Shown here: piece after piece, positions 43,471 to 53,082 of the stretch | Position numbering within the stretch: the first letter of the stretch is position 1 | How the letters are laid out: every line of letters begins with the position of its first letter | Source of the DNA: Streptomyces sp. NBC_01428 | GTDB lineage: Bacteria > Actinomycetota > Actinomycetes > Streptomycetales > Streptomycetaceae | NCBI RefSeq assembly: GCF_036231965.1 | Contig: NZ_CP109499.1 | Span: 5,704,001 to 5,768,000, forward strand | Length of the DNA: 64,000 bases | Reading direction: 5' to 3' | The notes under the pieces: generated by a model | Databases searched by the model: none | What the model saw: the letters and a program-made list of their open reading frames with translations, nothing else | What the model was told of the DNA's origin: nothing | Translations under genes and position numbers: made by a program

Positions 43471-45918
43471 TCAGGGCTTTCTGGAGGTGAGCGGGTTCAG
43501 CGGGCCCTCGCCCGCGATGGTGCCCGTTCCGCCGTCCGTGTCCCCGCCGTCGGTGCCGCCGTCCGTGGTGGATCCGGTGGTGCCGCCGTCGGTGGTGCCC
43601 CCGCCGTCGCCCCCGCCGGTGCCGTTCGTGGCGCCGCCCCCGGTGTCGGCGCCGCCGTTGGTCTGGCCCTGGTTCTGACCCGCGGTCTGCCCCTGGGTCT
43701 GGCCGTTGGTCCGGCCCGGTGACTGGCTGGCGCCCTGTGTCTGTCCCTGGTCCTGGCCCGGGGTCTGCTGCCCGCCGTCGGTGGTGCCCCCGTCGTCGTC
43801 CCCGGTGCTGTCCGGCTCGCTGGGTTCGAAGGAGGGGACGTCCTCCTGTTCCTCGGCGCCCGGCTGGAGCCGGAGGTCGAAGTCGGACGCGTCGGTGCCG
43901 TCGAGGGCGTCCTTGGTGAACTGGGCCCAGATCTGGGCGGGGTAGCCGCCGCCGTTGATGCGGGCCTGGCCGAGCGCGCCGTACAGGGACTTGTGGGCGC
44001 CGGTCTCGGGGTCCTGGCCCATCACGGAGACGACGGTGGCGAGGTCGGGGGTGTAGCCCGCGAACCAGGCGGCCGTGTCCTCCTCGGCGGTGCCGGTCTT
44101 GCCCGCGGCGGGCCGGTCGGCGGCCTGTGCGGCCTGCCCGGTGCCGCCGTCGACGACGCTCTGCAGCATGGACGTCGTCGTGTCGGCGGCCTCGCGGCTC
44201 ACCGCCTGGGTGGTCTGTTCCTTCGGCAGCTCCACGTCGTCCTCACCGTCCTTGGTGATCTTCTCGACGAGGGAGTACGTGCCGTGCCTGCCGTGGTTGG
44301 CGAGCGTGGCGTACGCCTCCGTCATGTCGAGGACGCTGGCGGTGGCCGGGCCCAGGGCGATGGAGGGGGACGCCGTCAGGTCGGGGGTGTTCGCGGGCAG
44401 GCCGAGCGCGACGGCGGTCTTCTCCACCTTGGCGGGGCCGACGTCGACGGCCATCTGCGCGTACACCGAGTTGACCGACTTGTCGGTGGCGGTGCGGACG
44501 GTGATGTCACCGTACGAGACGCCGTCCTCGTTCTCCGGTGCGTAGGTGCCGCCGTTCCAGCCCTGCACCGGGCGCTTGTCGGTGCCGTCGTAGACGGTGT
44601 TCGGGGTGATCATGCGGCCGTCCTGGGTCGTGGAGAAGTTCTGCACGGCCGAGGTGAAGACGAACGGCTTGAAGGTGGAGCCGACCTGGTAGTCGCGGCG
44701 GGTCGCGTTGTTCACGTACTGCTTGGTGTAGTCGATGCCGCCGTACATCGCGCGGACCTTGCCGCTGGACGGGTCGATGGCGACGCCGCCGGCCCGGACG
44801 TACGAGTCGACCTTGCGGTTCTTCTTGTCGAGGCGGTCCATGACCTGGTCGTTCACGGCCTTCACGAAGGCGTCCTGCTTGGGCTTCTGCAGGGTGGTCG
44901 TGATGCGGTAGCCGCCGCTGGTGAGGGTGTCCTCGTCGAGGATCTTGTTCGAGGTCAGATAGTCGTTGACGGCCTGCACGAGGTAGCCGCGCTGGCCGGA
45001 CATGCCCGCCGATCCCTTGGCCTGCTTGGGCGGCTCGAAGGTGACCCGGGCACGGGCCGGCTGGGTCAGCCACTTCTTCTTGACCATGCCGTCGAGGACG
45101 TAGTTCCAGCGGGCGAGCGCCGCCGCCTTGTTCTCGGGGTGGGCGATCACGTCGAACTCGCTGGGCGCGTTGAGCAGCGCGGCGAGGTAGGCGCCCTGGG
45201 CGACGGTCAGGTTCTGGGCGTCGACGCCGTAGTAGGCCTGCGCGGCGGCCTGGATGCCGTAGGCGTTGCGGCCGTAGTAGCTGGTGTTGAGGTAGCCCTC
45301 GAGGATGTCGTCCTTGCTCTTCTCCCGGTCCAGCTTGATCGAGATGAAGAACTCCTTGATCTTGCGGGTGACCGTCTGTTCCTGGCCCAGGTAGTAGTTC
45401 TTCACGTACTGCTGGGTGATGGTCGAGCCGGACTGCTTGCCCTTGCCGGTGGCCGTGTTCCAGCCCGCGCGGATCATCGCCTTGGGGTCGATGGCGGACT
45501 CGGTGTAGAAGTCGCGGTCCTCGGCGGCGAGGGTGGCGTGCTGGGCGTCCTTGGAGATCCGCGCGAGGGACACGTTCTCCCGGTTGACGTCGCCGTCGCG
45601 GGCGAGCTGGCTGCCGTCGGCGTACAGATAGACGTTGCTCTGCTTGGTCGCCGCGGCGTTCGCCGGCGGGATCTTGACGAGGTAGTAGCCGAGCGCGAAG
45701 AGGCCGACCACGACGAGGATCAGGCACACGAGGGTGCCCAGCACCATCCGCCACGTCGGGACGAGCCGGCGCCAGCCGGTCCGCTTCCGCTTCTCCTTCC
45801 GCTTCGTGCCGGGCCCGCCCGGTCCCGCCGCGGGTTCGCCGGCCGGGCGGGGGCCCGGTTCCGGTTCCCTGGGTGCCCAGCCCTGGTCGTTCCGCTGCGG
45901 CTGCGGCTCGTCACTCAT
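43471..45918 (-). CDS. Class A penicillin-binding protein
   Basis: An 815-residue bifunctional peptidoglycan synthase. One membrane helix (about residues 52-75) follows a basic cytoplasmic N-terminus. The glycosyltransferase (GT51) domain has AAEDRDFYTESAIDPKAMIR and GSTITQQYVKN. The transpeptidase has STFKPF (SxxK), SVNSVYA (SxN) and KTGTAEED (KTG). The C-terminal 120 residues are a low-complexity Gly/Thr/Gln/Asp tail with GQTQG and TDGGT units, probably threading the cell wall. ATG 45918 is preferred over GTG 45942 because GGAG lies between the two. Single gene. Confidence 0.95.
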   Translation of the reverse strand: MSDEPQPQRNDQGWAPREPEPGPRPAGEPAAGPGGPGTKRKEKRKRTGWRRLVPTWRMVLGTLVCLILVVVGLFALGYYLVKIPPANAAATKQSNVYLYADGSQLARDGDVNRENVSLARISKDAQHATLAAEDRDFYTESAIDPKAMIRAGWNTATGKGKQSGSTITQQYVKNYYLGQEQTVTRKIKEFFISIKLDREKSKDDILEGYLNTSYYGRNAYGIQAAAQAYYGVDAQNLTVAQGAYLAALLNAPSEFDVIAHPENKAAALARWNYVLDGMVKKKWLTQPARARVTFEPPKQAKGSAGMSGQRGYLVQAVNDYLTSNKILDEDTLTSGGYRITTTLQKPKQDAFVKAVNDQVMDRLDKKNRKVDSYVRAGGVAIDPSSGKVRAMYGGIDYTKQYVNNATRRDYQVGSTFKPFVFTSAVQNFSTTQDGRMITPNTVYDGTDKRPVQGWNGGTYAPENEDGVSYGDITVRTATDKSVNSVYAQMAVDVGPAKVEKTAVALGLPANTPDLTASPSIALGPATASVLDMTEAYATLANHGRHGTYSLVEKITKDGEDDVELPKEQTTQAVSREAADTTTSMLQSVVDGGTGQAAQAADRPAAGKTGTAEEDTAAWFAGYTPDLATVVSVMGQDPETGAHKSLYGALGQARINGGGYPAQIWAQFTKDALDGTDASDFDLRLQPGAEEQEDVPSFEPSEPDSTGDDDGGTTDGGQQTPGQDQGQTQGASQSPGRTNGQTQGQTAGQNQGQTNGGADTGGGATNGTGGGDGGGTTDGGTTGSTTDGGTDGGDTDGGTGTIAGEGPLNPLTSRKP

Positions 45919-46136
45919 CTGTTCGCCGGACTCCTGTTTCACGTCGTACGTCGCCGTACGACCTCTTACGCCTCATACGCCTGGTGCGCCCCTCTTGAAG
46001 ACTGTCGCACCCTGCGTTTCGTTCCCTGATCCCGGCACGCGTCGCGCCGGAAAATGCCTGGCGGTGCCCACGGGGCCGGGGCTAGGCTCCTGCGCTTTGG
46101 CCCAACTTGGCTCAACGCGCGGAAGGAGGACGGGTT

Positions 46137-46937
46137 GTGGGCACGGCGCGGTTGTACGCGTCCGTCGCGGCGGGCGGTTTCCGGCGGTACGCCACCTATC
46201 GGGTCGCCACGGCCGCGGGCGTCTTCACGAACACCGTCTTCGGGCTGATCCTCGCCTACATCTTCATCGCGCTGTGGGACACCAGGCCGCACCTCGGGGG
46301 CTACGACCAGGCCCAGGCGCTCAGCTACGTGTGGCTGAGCCAGGCGCTGCTGATGGTGGTCGCGGTGATGGGCGGCGGCTTCGAGGACGAGCTGATCGAG
46401 CGCATCCGTACGGGTGACATCGCGATCGACCTGTACCGGCCGGCCGACCTGCAGCTGTGGTGGCTCGCGCAGGACATGGGACGGGCGCTGTTCCACCTGC
46501 TGGGCCGCGGGATGGTCCCGCTGGCCTTCGGGGCGCTCTTCTTCGACCTGGCGCTGCCCGCCGATCCGCTGACCTGGCTCGCCTTCCTGGTCGCGGTCAC
46601 GCTCGGGGTGGTCGTCGGGTTCTCGATCCGTTTCCTGGTGGCGCTGTCGGCGTTCTGGCTGCTCGACGGCGTGGGTGTCTCGCAGCTCACCATGATCGCC
46701 GGGGTGTTCTGCTCGGGGATGCTGCTGCCGCTGAACGTGTTCCCGGGCACGCTCGGCGAGGTCGTACGGGCCCTGCCGTGGTCGTCGCTGATCCAGGCAC
46801 CCGTGGACGTCCTGCTCGGCACGGCGGACCCGCTCGGCACGTACGCGTTCCAGGCCGCCTGGGCGCTCGTCCTGCTCACCGCCGGGCGGCTGCTCCAGTC
46901 GGCGGCGACCCGGAGGGTGGTGGTGCAGGGTGGCTGA
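46137..46937 (+). CDS. ABC-2 type exporter permease (first subunit)
   Basis: A 266-residue membrane protein with six helices of the ABC-2 type (TYRVATAAGVFTNTVFGLIL; a loop ERIRTGDIAIDLYRPADLQL; ALSAFWLLDGVGVSQLTMIA). GTG 46137 has AAGGAGGA seven bases upstream. It overlaps the second permease by eight bases and forms with it and the ATPase at 47856 a three-gene exporter of the DrrAB-like class. The exported substrate is unknown. Confidence 0.9.
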   Translation: MGTARLYASVAAGGFRRYATYRVATAAGVFTNTVFGLILAYIFIALWDTRPHLGGYDQAQALSYVWLSQALLMVVAVMGGGFEDELIERIRTGDIAIDLYRPADLQLWWLAQDMGRALFHLLGRGMVPLAFGALFFDLALPADPLTWLAFLVAVTLGVVVGFSIRFLVALSAFWLLDGVGVSQLTMIAGVFCSGMLLPLNVFPGTLGEVVRALPWSSLIQAPVDVLLGTADPLGTYAFQAAWALVLLTAGRLLQSAATRRVVVQGG

Positions 46938-47838
46938 CCCTGTGGAGGAGGCGGTGCTGGAGCGGACGCCCGGCGTGAGCGGGGCACCGGAGTGGACGGC
47001 GGAGCCCTTCCCGCGGCAGGGGCCGTACGAGCGGCTGTGCGACGGGCTGCGCGCCTACCGGCTGATCACGGCGATGTGGATGCGCTCGACGATGGCCTAC
47101 CGGGCGTCGTTCGCGATGACCGCGCTCGGGAACTTCGCCGCGACCGCCCTGGACTTCGTGGCGATCCTGCTGATGTTCTCTCAGGTCGACCGGATCGGCG
47201 GCTACGGACTGCCCGAGGTGGCCTTCCTGTACGGGGTGGCCGGCACCGCCTTCGGGCTCGCCGACCTCGCCCTCGGCTCGATGGACCGGCTCGGGCGGCG
47301 GGTCCGCGACGGCACGCTCGACACCCTGCTGGTGCGGCCCGCGCCCGTCCTCGCGCAGGTCGCCGCCGACCGGTTCGCGCTGCGCCGCCTCGGCCGCATC
47401 GTCCAGGGCCTGCTCGTCCTCGGCTACGCCCTCGCCGTCCTCGACATCCAGTGGACGCCGCTCAAGGTGCTGCTGGTCCCGGTGATGCTGCTCAGCGGCG
47501 GCGTGATCTTCTCGGCGGTCTTCGTGGCGGGCGCGGCCTTCCAGTTCGTCGCGCAGGACGCCTCCGAGGTGCAGAACTCCTTCACCTACGGCGGCAGCAC
47601 GCTCCTGCAGTACCCGCCCACCGTCTTCGCCAAGGACATGGTGCGCGGGGTGACCTTCGTGCTCCCGCTCGCCTTCGTCAACTGGCTGCCCGCGCTGTAC
47701 GTGCTGGGACGGCCGTATCCGCTCGACCTGCCGGCGTGGGTCGCCTTCACACCACCACTCGTGGCGGCGCTCTGCTGCGCGCTCGCCGGGATCGCCTGGC
47801 GCGCGGGACTGCGCGCCTACCGCAGTACGGGAAGTTAG
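46930..47838 (+). CDS. ABC-2 type exporter permease (second subunit)
   Basis: A 302-residue membrane protein with six helices, a 40-residue N-terminal cytoplasmic part and the loop MDRLGRRVRDGTLDTLLVRP, which corresponds to the same loop in the first subunit. It is the heterodimer partner of the preceding gene product. Translation is coupled by the eight-base overlap. It is followed 17 bases later by the ATPase. Confidence 0.9.
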   Translation: MADPVEEAVLERTPGVSGAPEWTAEPFPRQGPYERLCDGLRAYRLITAMWMRSTMAYRASFAMTALGNFAATALDFVAILLMFSQVDRIGGYGLPEVAFLYGVAGTAFGLADLALGSMDRLGRRVRDGTLDTLLVRPAPVLAQVAADRFALRRLGRIVQGLLVLGYALAVLDIQWTPLKVLLVPVMLLSGGVIFSAVFVAGAAFQFVAQDASEVQNSFTYGGSTLLQYPPTVFAKDMVRGVTFVLPLAFVNWLPALYVLGRPYPLDLPAWVAFTPPLVAALCCALAGIAWRAGLRAYRSTGS

Positions 47839-47855
47839 ACGTGAGGGGAACGGGC

Positions 47856-48896
47856 GTGGCCATCACCGAGGACGGCGGACCCACCGGTCCGGACAGCGCG
47901 CCGGCGGGCCGGGGCGGCGGGCCCGCGGGCCCGGACGCGGGCTTCATCGAACTGGACGGCGTCGAGAAGGTCTTCGACGTGCGCAAGCGGACGGGTTTCC
48001 TGCGCAGCGAGCGGCGGCAGGTGCGGGCGGTCGACTCGATCTCGTTCAGCGTGCCGCGCGGCGAGATGGTCGGCTACATCGGGCCGAACGGCGCCGGCAA
48101 GTCGACGACCATCAAGATGCTCACCGGCATCCTCACCCCGAGCGGCGGCCGGCTGCGCGTCGCGGGGCTGGACCCCTCCCGGGAGCGGACCCGGCTGGCC
48201 CGCCGGATCGGGGTGGTCTTCGGGCAGCGCACGACCCTCTGGTGGGACCTTCCGCTGATCGACTCCTACCGGCTGATGCACCGCATGTACCGCATCCCCG
48301 ACGCGCGGTACCGGGAGAACCTCGACCGCTGTGTCGAACTCCTCGAACTCGGCGCCCTGTTGGACGTGCCCGTGCGGCAGCTGTCGCTGGGCCAGCGGAT
48401 GCGCGGCGACATCGCGGCGGCGCTGCTGCACGACCCGGAGGTGCTCTACCTGGACGAGCCGACCATCGGGCTCGACGTGATCAGCAAGGCGCGGGTACGG
48501 GAGTTCCTGCGGGACCTGAACGCGGACCGCGGCACGACCGTCCTGCTCACCACGCACGACCTGACCGACATCGAGCAGCTGTGCCGGCGCGTGATGGTCA
48601 TCGACCACGGGCGGCTGATGTACGACGGTCCGCTGGCCGGGCTGCACGAGGTGGGGGAGAGCGAGCGGACCCTGGTCGTCGATCTGGAGCGGGAACTCCC
48701 GCCGATCGAGGTGGAGTCGGCGCGGGTCGTGAAGGTGGAGGGACCGCGCCAGTGGCTGGCGTTCCCCGCGGCGCTCTCGGCGGCCCCGCTGGTGGCGCGG
48801 ATCGCGGCGGAGTACCCGCTCGTGGACCTCTCGGTGCGGGAGCCGGACATCGAGGCCGTGATCAGCCGCATGTACGCGGAGAAAGCGGTCTCATGA
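47856..48896 (+). CDS. ABC exporter ATP-binding protein
   Basis: A 346-residue ATPase: Walker A GPNGAGKSTT, Q-loop VVFGQRTTLWWDLP, signature LSLGQRMRG (in place of LSGGQ), Walker B VLYLDEPTIGLD and the H-loop TTHDLTD. The C-terminal 80 residues form the domain typical of DrrA-like exporter ATPases. GTG 47856 has GAGGGGA six bases upstream; GTG 47841 is an alternative. The N-terminal 30 residues are Gly/Pro-rich and disordered. Confidence 0.92.
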   Translation: MAITEDGGPTGPDSAPAGRGGGPAGPDAGFIELDGVEKVFDVRKRTGFLRSERRQVRAVDSISFSVPRGEMVGYIGPNGAGKSTTIKMLTGILTPSGGRLRVAGLDPSRERTRLARRIGVVFGQRTTLWWDLPLIDSYRLMHRMYRIPDARYRENLDRCVELLELGALLDVPVRQLSLGQRMRGDIAAALLHDPEVLYLDEPTIGLDVISKARVREFLRDLNADRGTTVLLTTHDLTDIEQLCRRVMVIDHGRLMYDGPLAGLHEVGESERTLVVDLERELPPIEVESARVVKVEGPRQWLAFPAALSAAPLVARIAAEYPLVDLSVREPDIEAVISRMYAEKAVS

Positions 48897-48980
48897 CGCC
48901 TCTCCTGGGCCGGGCCCCCGGCGTGTCCAAGGCGGCGAGCGGCATGGCGAGCGGGCCGGGGAACTCGTAGGCTGCTGTCC

Positions 48981-49865
48981 ATGACGGACGACGAACTCCC
49001 GGAGCTGCGCGCCTCCGACGCCGATCGTGAACGGGTCGCCGAACAGCTGAGGGACGCCCTCGCCGAAGGCCGCCTCGACATGGAGGAGTTCGAGGAGCGG
49101 CTGGAGGCGACGTACAAGGCCCGTACCTACGGGGAGTTGACGCCGATCACCCGCGATCTGCCGGGCGCGGCGGTCGCTGCCCCGATCTCCATGGTCAAGC
49201 AGCCCGTGGACGACGGCAGTTGGGGCTCGCGGATCGTGGGCGGCGAGGGTTCCTCGTCGTGGGGCGTGGCCGTGCTGTCCGGATTCGAGCGCAAGGGCCG
49301 CTGGACGGTGCCGCGCCGCTTCAACTCCTTCGCCTTCATGGGCGGCGGTGAGATCGACCTGCGCGAGGCGAACTTCGCGGACCGCGAGGTCGTCGTCAAC
49401 TGCGTCGCGGTCATGGGCGGGATGAACGTCATCGTGCCGCCCGGCGTCGAGGTCGTCGTCCGCGGTATCGGCATCATGGGCGGCTTCGACCACCGCGAGG
49501 AGGGCCGGCCGGGCGATCCCGGGGCACCCCGGGTGATCGTCACGGGCTTCGCCTTCTGGGGCGGCGTCGGTGTGGAGCGCAAGCTCACCCGCGCCGAGCG
49601 CCAGCGCCAGCGGGAGGAGCGCCGCCAGGAGAAGCTGGAGCGCCGGGCGGCCCGCAAGGAGCTCCAGGGGTCGCAGGGCGGCCGCCTCGGTGACGTGTTC
49701 GACGTCCTCGACGACGCGCGGGACCTGATCCGCGACCGGCACGAGGACCATCACGAGTACCGCGACGAGCGGGAGCAGGAGCGCCGCGAACGCCACGAGG
49801 AGCGCCGGGACCGTCACCGGGAGCGCCGCGAGGACCGCCACCGCCGGCACTTCGGCGACTACTGA
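48981..49865 (+). CDS. DUF1707 / LiaF-like protein
   Basis: A 294-residue protein. The N-terminal DUF1707 domain (residues 8-60: LRASDADRERVAEQLRDALA, then GRLDMEEFEERL) is followed by a LiaF-type domain with FMGGGEIDLREANF, then VMGGMNVIVPPGVEVVVRG. The C-terminal 90 residues are an extreme Arg/Glu/His-rich helix (RERREDRHRRHFGDY). Such proteins are linked to envelope stress responses. No membrane helix is present. It is 84 bases after the exporter operon and may be transcribed with it. Confidence 0.85.
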   Translation: MTDDELPELRASDADRERVAEQLRDALAEGRLDMEEFEERLEATYKARTYGELTPITRDLPGAAVAAPISMVKQPVDDGSWGSRIVGGEGSSSWGVAVLSGFERKGRWTVPRRFNSFAFMGGGEIDLREANFADREVVVNCVAVMGGMNVIVPPGVEVVVRGIGIMGGFDHREEGRPGDPGAPRVIVTGFAFWGGVGVERKLTRAERQRQREERRQEKLERRAARKELQGSQGGRLGDVFDVLDDARDLIRDRHEDHHEYRDEREQERRERHEERRDRHRERREDRHRRHFGDY

Positions 49866-49868
49866 ACT

Positions 49869-49899
49869 CCCGCGGCCGCCGGGTCCGTTGACGGCCGCG
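49869..49899. terminator. Dyad between DUF1707 and SGNH hydrolase genes
   Basis: CCGCGGCCG and CGGCCGCGG form a nine-base stem with a 13-base loop, four bases after the DUF1707 stop and before a convergent gene. A modest terminator. Confidence 0.4.
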
Positions 49900-50010
49900 G
49901 TAGCTGCTGCGGCCCCCGTGACCGGAGTGTCCCCGGCGTCCCCAATGTCCTCGTGGACGGCCGCGGCGCGCCCGCTGTCGCGAGCGCGCCGGTGGGCGTG
50001 AGGGGCCGGA

Positions 50011-51342
50011 TCACAGCTCCGCCGGAGCCGAACCCTTCAGCTGCTGCAGGTCGAACACCTCGGCCATCCGCCGGAAGCCCCGGTCGCTCGGGTGGAGATG
50101 GTCCCCCGAGTCGTAGTCGGTCCGCAGCCGGCGCGGGTTGTACGGGTCGCGCAGGGCCGCGTCGAAGTCGACGACGGCGTCGTACACCTTCCCCGCGCGG
50201 ATCTCGGCGTTCACGGCCTCACGGACGGTCTCCCGCTGGGGGGTGTAGCCCCGGTGGCCCTGGAAGGGCATCAGGGTGGCGCCGACGACGCGCAGGCCGC
50301 GGGCGTGCGCCTGCCGGACCAGGGTCCGCAGGCCTGCCGTGATGGTGCGCGGGTCGACCTGCCTCGGGTTGCGCAGGATGTCGTTGACGCCCAGGTCGAT
50401 GACGACGGCCTTGACGTTCGTACGGTCGAGGACGTCCCGCCCGAAGCGGCTCAGCCCGCTGGGGTTGTCGGCGGGACGGCCGAGGCCCGCGGCGAGGATC
50501 TGGTTGCCGCTGATGCCCTGGTTCACGACGCTGTAGCGGGGCGTCTCACCGGTTCCGGCCGAGGCGCGCAGCCGCTCCGCGAGGACGTCCGGCCAGCGCC
50601 GGTTGGCGCCCACGGTGGAGGTGACGCCGTCGGTGAGCGAGTCGCCGAGGACGACGACCGTGCCCGTCGCCTCGTCGCTCAGCACGTCGACCGCCGTCAG
50701 GTAACGCCAGTACGGCGTCTGCTCGGTGTACGAGGCGCCGCTCACGTCCTCCGTACGGTCGCCCTGCGCGACGTACGAGAGCTGGCGTGCCATCGGGTGG
50801 TAGGTGACCGGTCCGGACGGCGTCGGCGAGTACGTCGTCACGAGGATGTCCGCGCCGCGCGGGATGCGTACCCGGACGGCGTCGCTCATCACCTGACCGC
50901 CCGCCGGAATCACGACGGCCGTCGCGCCGCCGAAGGTGAGGCGGCGCATGGTGTCGGCCGCGGCGGCGGCGTTGTTGTCGGTCGCGGCGACCGCGATCGT
51001 GGCGTGCGCGAGGGCCAGCGGCTGCTGTCCGTAGAGATTGGACAGCGTGATGCGGGCGCCCGTGCCCCCGACGGCCGCGTGCACGACGTTGCGCACGGAG
51101 CGGCCGGCCATGCCGTCGGCCTCCGTGCCGGGCTCGGCTCCGGCCGGGGACGCCGACCAGGCGCCGACCCAGGTTCCGGTGGAGGCGGGCGCGGCGGAGT
51201 TGTGCGACGTGCGCCCACTGGCGACGTCGGTCCGGGTGCCGCTGCCGTCGTCGGCGGCGACACCGATGTAGATGGCCCCCGAAAGGACCACGACCACGGC
51301 GAGAACCGCGGCGAGCAGGGCATAACCGTGACGCTTGGTCAT
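50011..51342 (-). CDS. Secreted SGNH/GDSL hydrolase
   Basis: A 443-residue exported esterase-type hydrolase. A signal or anchor helix spans residues 6-30. The catalytic blocks are in order: block I GDSLTDG (nucleophile Ser), block II GISGNQ, block III GVNDI, block V DHLHPSD (His with Asp). About 190 residues of a beta-rich N-terminal domain (TGTWVGAWSASPAGAEP onwards) precede block I, typical of the lipase/esterase group in Streptomyces. The ester substrate is unknown. Confidence 0.9.
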   Translation of the reverse strand: MTKRHGYALLAAVLAVVVVLSGAIYIGVAADDGSGTRTDVASGRTSHNSAAPASTGTWVGAWSASPAGAEPGTEADGMAGRSVRNVVHAAVGGTGARITLSNLYGQQPLALAHATIAVAATDNNAAAAADTMRRLTFGGATAVVIPAGGQVMSDAVRVRIPRGADILVTTYSPTPSGPVTYHPMARQLSYVAQGDRTEDVSGASYTEQTPYWRYLTAVDVLSDEATGTVVVLGDSLTDGVTSTVGANRRWPDVLAERLRASAGTGETPRYSVVNQGISGNQILAAGLGRPADNPSGLSRFGRDVLDRTNVKAVVIDLGVNDILRNPRQVDPRTITAGLRTLVRQAHARGLRVVGATLMPFQGHRGYTPQRETVREAVNAEIRAGKVYDAVVDFDAALRDPYNPRRLRTDYDSGDHLHPSDRGFRRMAEVFDLQQLKGSAPAEL

Positions 51343-51573
51343 GCGGTGCGTCTCTCCTCGAAACGATGGGAGCGAAATGCTCCGATGTGATCACCCCATG
51401 ATGCGGCATGGGCCGGGAGGAGCACCGACGCACCCCCCTTTGGGTCCCACCGGTCGAATCCCCATCCGAACAGACGCCGGGAACTCGTGTGCCGTTCCAG
51501 TAGTCGGTCAAGAAGAGAGGGGAAAGAGACAATATTTACGGGGTGGGTCGGGTTCTGTGGACGGGTGGAGTGA

Positions 51574-52935
51574 ATGGAACGCACGAAATCGGGTGAACCG
51601 GACGGCATGGAGCATGCCCGCCCCGGGGGCACCGCGAACACCACGGCGCCCGCCGCGCCGCCGGGCCGCGCGATGAACACCTTCAGCGCCTCCGACATCG
51701 AGAAGCGGCGCGGGGTGCGCCGGATGAAGGCGACCGCCACCGGCCTGCTGCTCCTCGTCGCCCTGGTGTACGTGCTGGCGAAGTGGGCCTCGCACGAGGG
51801 CGCGGGCGCCTGGGCCGACTATGTCGCGGCGGCCGCGGAGGCGGGCATGGTCGGCGCGATGGCCGACTGGTTCGCCGTCACCGCCCTCTTCCGGCACCCG
51901 CTCGGCCTGCCCATCCCGCACACCGCGATCATCCCCACCAAGAAGGACCAGCTGGGCGTCTCGCTCGGCGAGTTCGTCGGTGAGAACTTCCTCTCCGAGG
52001 AGGTCGTACGCCAGCGCCTGCGGGCCGTCGGCATCGGCAGCAGGCTCGGCATCTGGCTCGCGGACCCCGAGCACGCGGACCGGGTGACCGCCGAGCTGGC
52101 GGCCGCCCTGCGGGGCGCGCTGACCGTGCTGCGGGACTCGGATGTGCAGGCCGTGGTCGGCGAGGCCATCACCCGGCGCGCCGACGCCCAGGAGATCGGG
52201 CCCGGCATCGGCAAGATGCTGGAGCGGGTCGTCGCGGACGGCGGGCACCGGCGGGTCGTCGACCTGGTGGTCAGCCGCGCCCACGACTGGCTGGTCTTCC
52301 ACGACGAGCAGGTCATGGACGCCGTGCAGGGCGGCGCCCCCGGCTGGACGCCCCGCTTCGTCGACAAGAAGGTCGGCGAGCGCGTCTACCGGGAGCTGCT
52401 CCGCTTCGTCACCGAGATGCGCGACTCCCCGGCCCACCCGGCCCGCGGCGCCCTCGACCGCTTCCTCACCGACTTCGCCTCCGACCTGCAGTCCGACACC
52501 GAGACCCGGGCCCGTGTGGAGCGCCTCAAGGGCGAGGTGCTCGGCCGCGGCGAGGTCCAGGACCTGATCGCGTCCGCCTGGACCGCCGTACGGTCGATGA
52601 TCGTCTCCGCGGCGGAGGACGAGCGCAGCGAACTGCGGCTGCGGGTGCGGGCCTCCCTGCTCTCCCTCGGCGCCCGCATGGCCACCGAGCCCAAGCTGCA
52701 GGCCAAGGTCGACGGCTGGGTGGAGGGCGCCGCGGTGTACGTGGTGACGACGTACCGCACGGAGATCACCTCGCTCATCACCGACACGGTCGCCGGCTGG
52801 GACGCCGAGCACACGACGAAGAAGATCGAGGCGAACATCGGGCGTGACCTGCAGTTCATCCGGATCAACGGCACGGTGGTCGGCTCGCTCGTCGGCCTGC
52901 TGATCTACACCGTGTCGCGGGCGCTGGGAGCGTGA
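51574..52935 (+). CDS. DUF445-family membrane protein
   Basis: A 453-residue protein with a hydrophobic N-terminal helix (about residues 54-70, TATGLLLLVALVYVLAKWA), the family signature GMVGAMADWFAVTALFRHPLG, then IPHTAIIPTKKDQLG, a long helical middle, and a C-terminal membrane helix (GTVVGSLVGLLIYTVSRAL). It is a widespread membrane family of unknown function. The start at ATG 51574 could equally be internal (51607 or 51673). Its stop lies inside a tandem repeat. Confidence 0.85.
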   Translation: MERTKSGEPDGMEHARPGGTANTTAPAAPPGRAMNTFSASDIEKRRGVRRMKATATGLLLLVALVYVLAKWASHEGAGAWADYVAAAAEAGMVGAMADWFAVTALFRHPLGLPIPHTAIIPTKKDQLGVSLGEFVGENFLSEEVVRQRLRAVGIGSRLGIWLADPEHADRVTAELAAALRGALTVLRDSDVQAVVGEAITRRADAQEIGPGIGKMLERVVADGGHRRVVDLVVSRAHDWLVFHDEQVMDAVQGGAPGWTPRFVDKKVGERVYRELLRFVTEMRDSPAHPARGALDRFLTDFASDLQSDTETRARVERLKGEVLGRGEVQDLIASAWTAVRSMIVSAAEDERSELRLRVRASLLSLGARMATEPKLQAKVDGWVEGAAVYVVTTYRTEITSLITDTVAGWDAEHTTKKIEANIGRDLQFIRINGTVVGSLVGLLIYTVSRALGA

Positions 52936-53018
52936 CCGGGCGGCAGACGGGAGCGTGACCGGGCGGCAGACGGGGGCGTGACCGGGCGGGAGACGGGGGC
53001 GTAGCCGGGCGGAGCGGG
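52926..53018. repeat. 23-base tandem repeat across the DUF445 stop
   Basis: GGGAGCGTGACCGGGCGGCA plus GAC starts at 52926 and recurs at 52949, with a diverged third copy at 52972 and a fourth near 52995. The TGA stop of the upstream gene (52933-52935) lies in the first copy. Confidence 0.85.
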
Positions 53019-53082
53019 CCGGGGCGTAAGCGGGCGGAGATCGGGGAACACGTGCGGCGTTCGCTCGACGGAGAGGGACCCC

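Noticed and set aside
48893..48970. A 25-codon reading frame overlapping the end of the exporter ATPase gene
   Set aside because: No family resemblance, no ribosome binding site, and composition as expected by chance.
52926..53018. Possible CRISPR array (regular short repeats)
   Set aside because: The 23-base units are directly adjacent without spacers and decay along the array; no cas genes are in the window. The same applies to the other tandem repeats.
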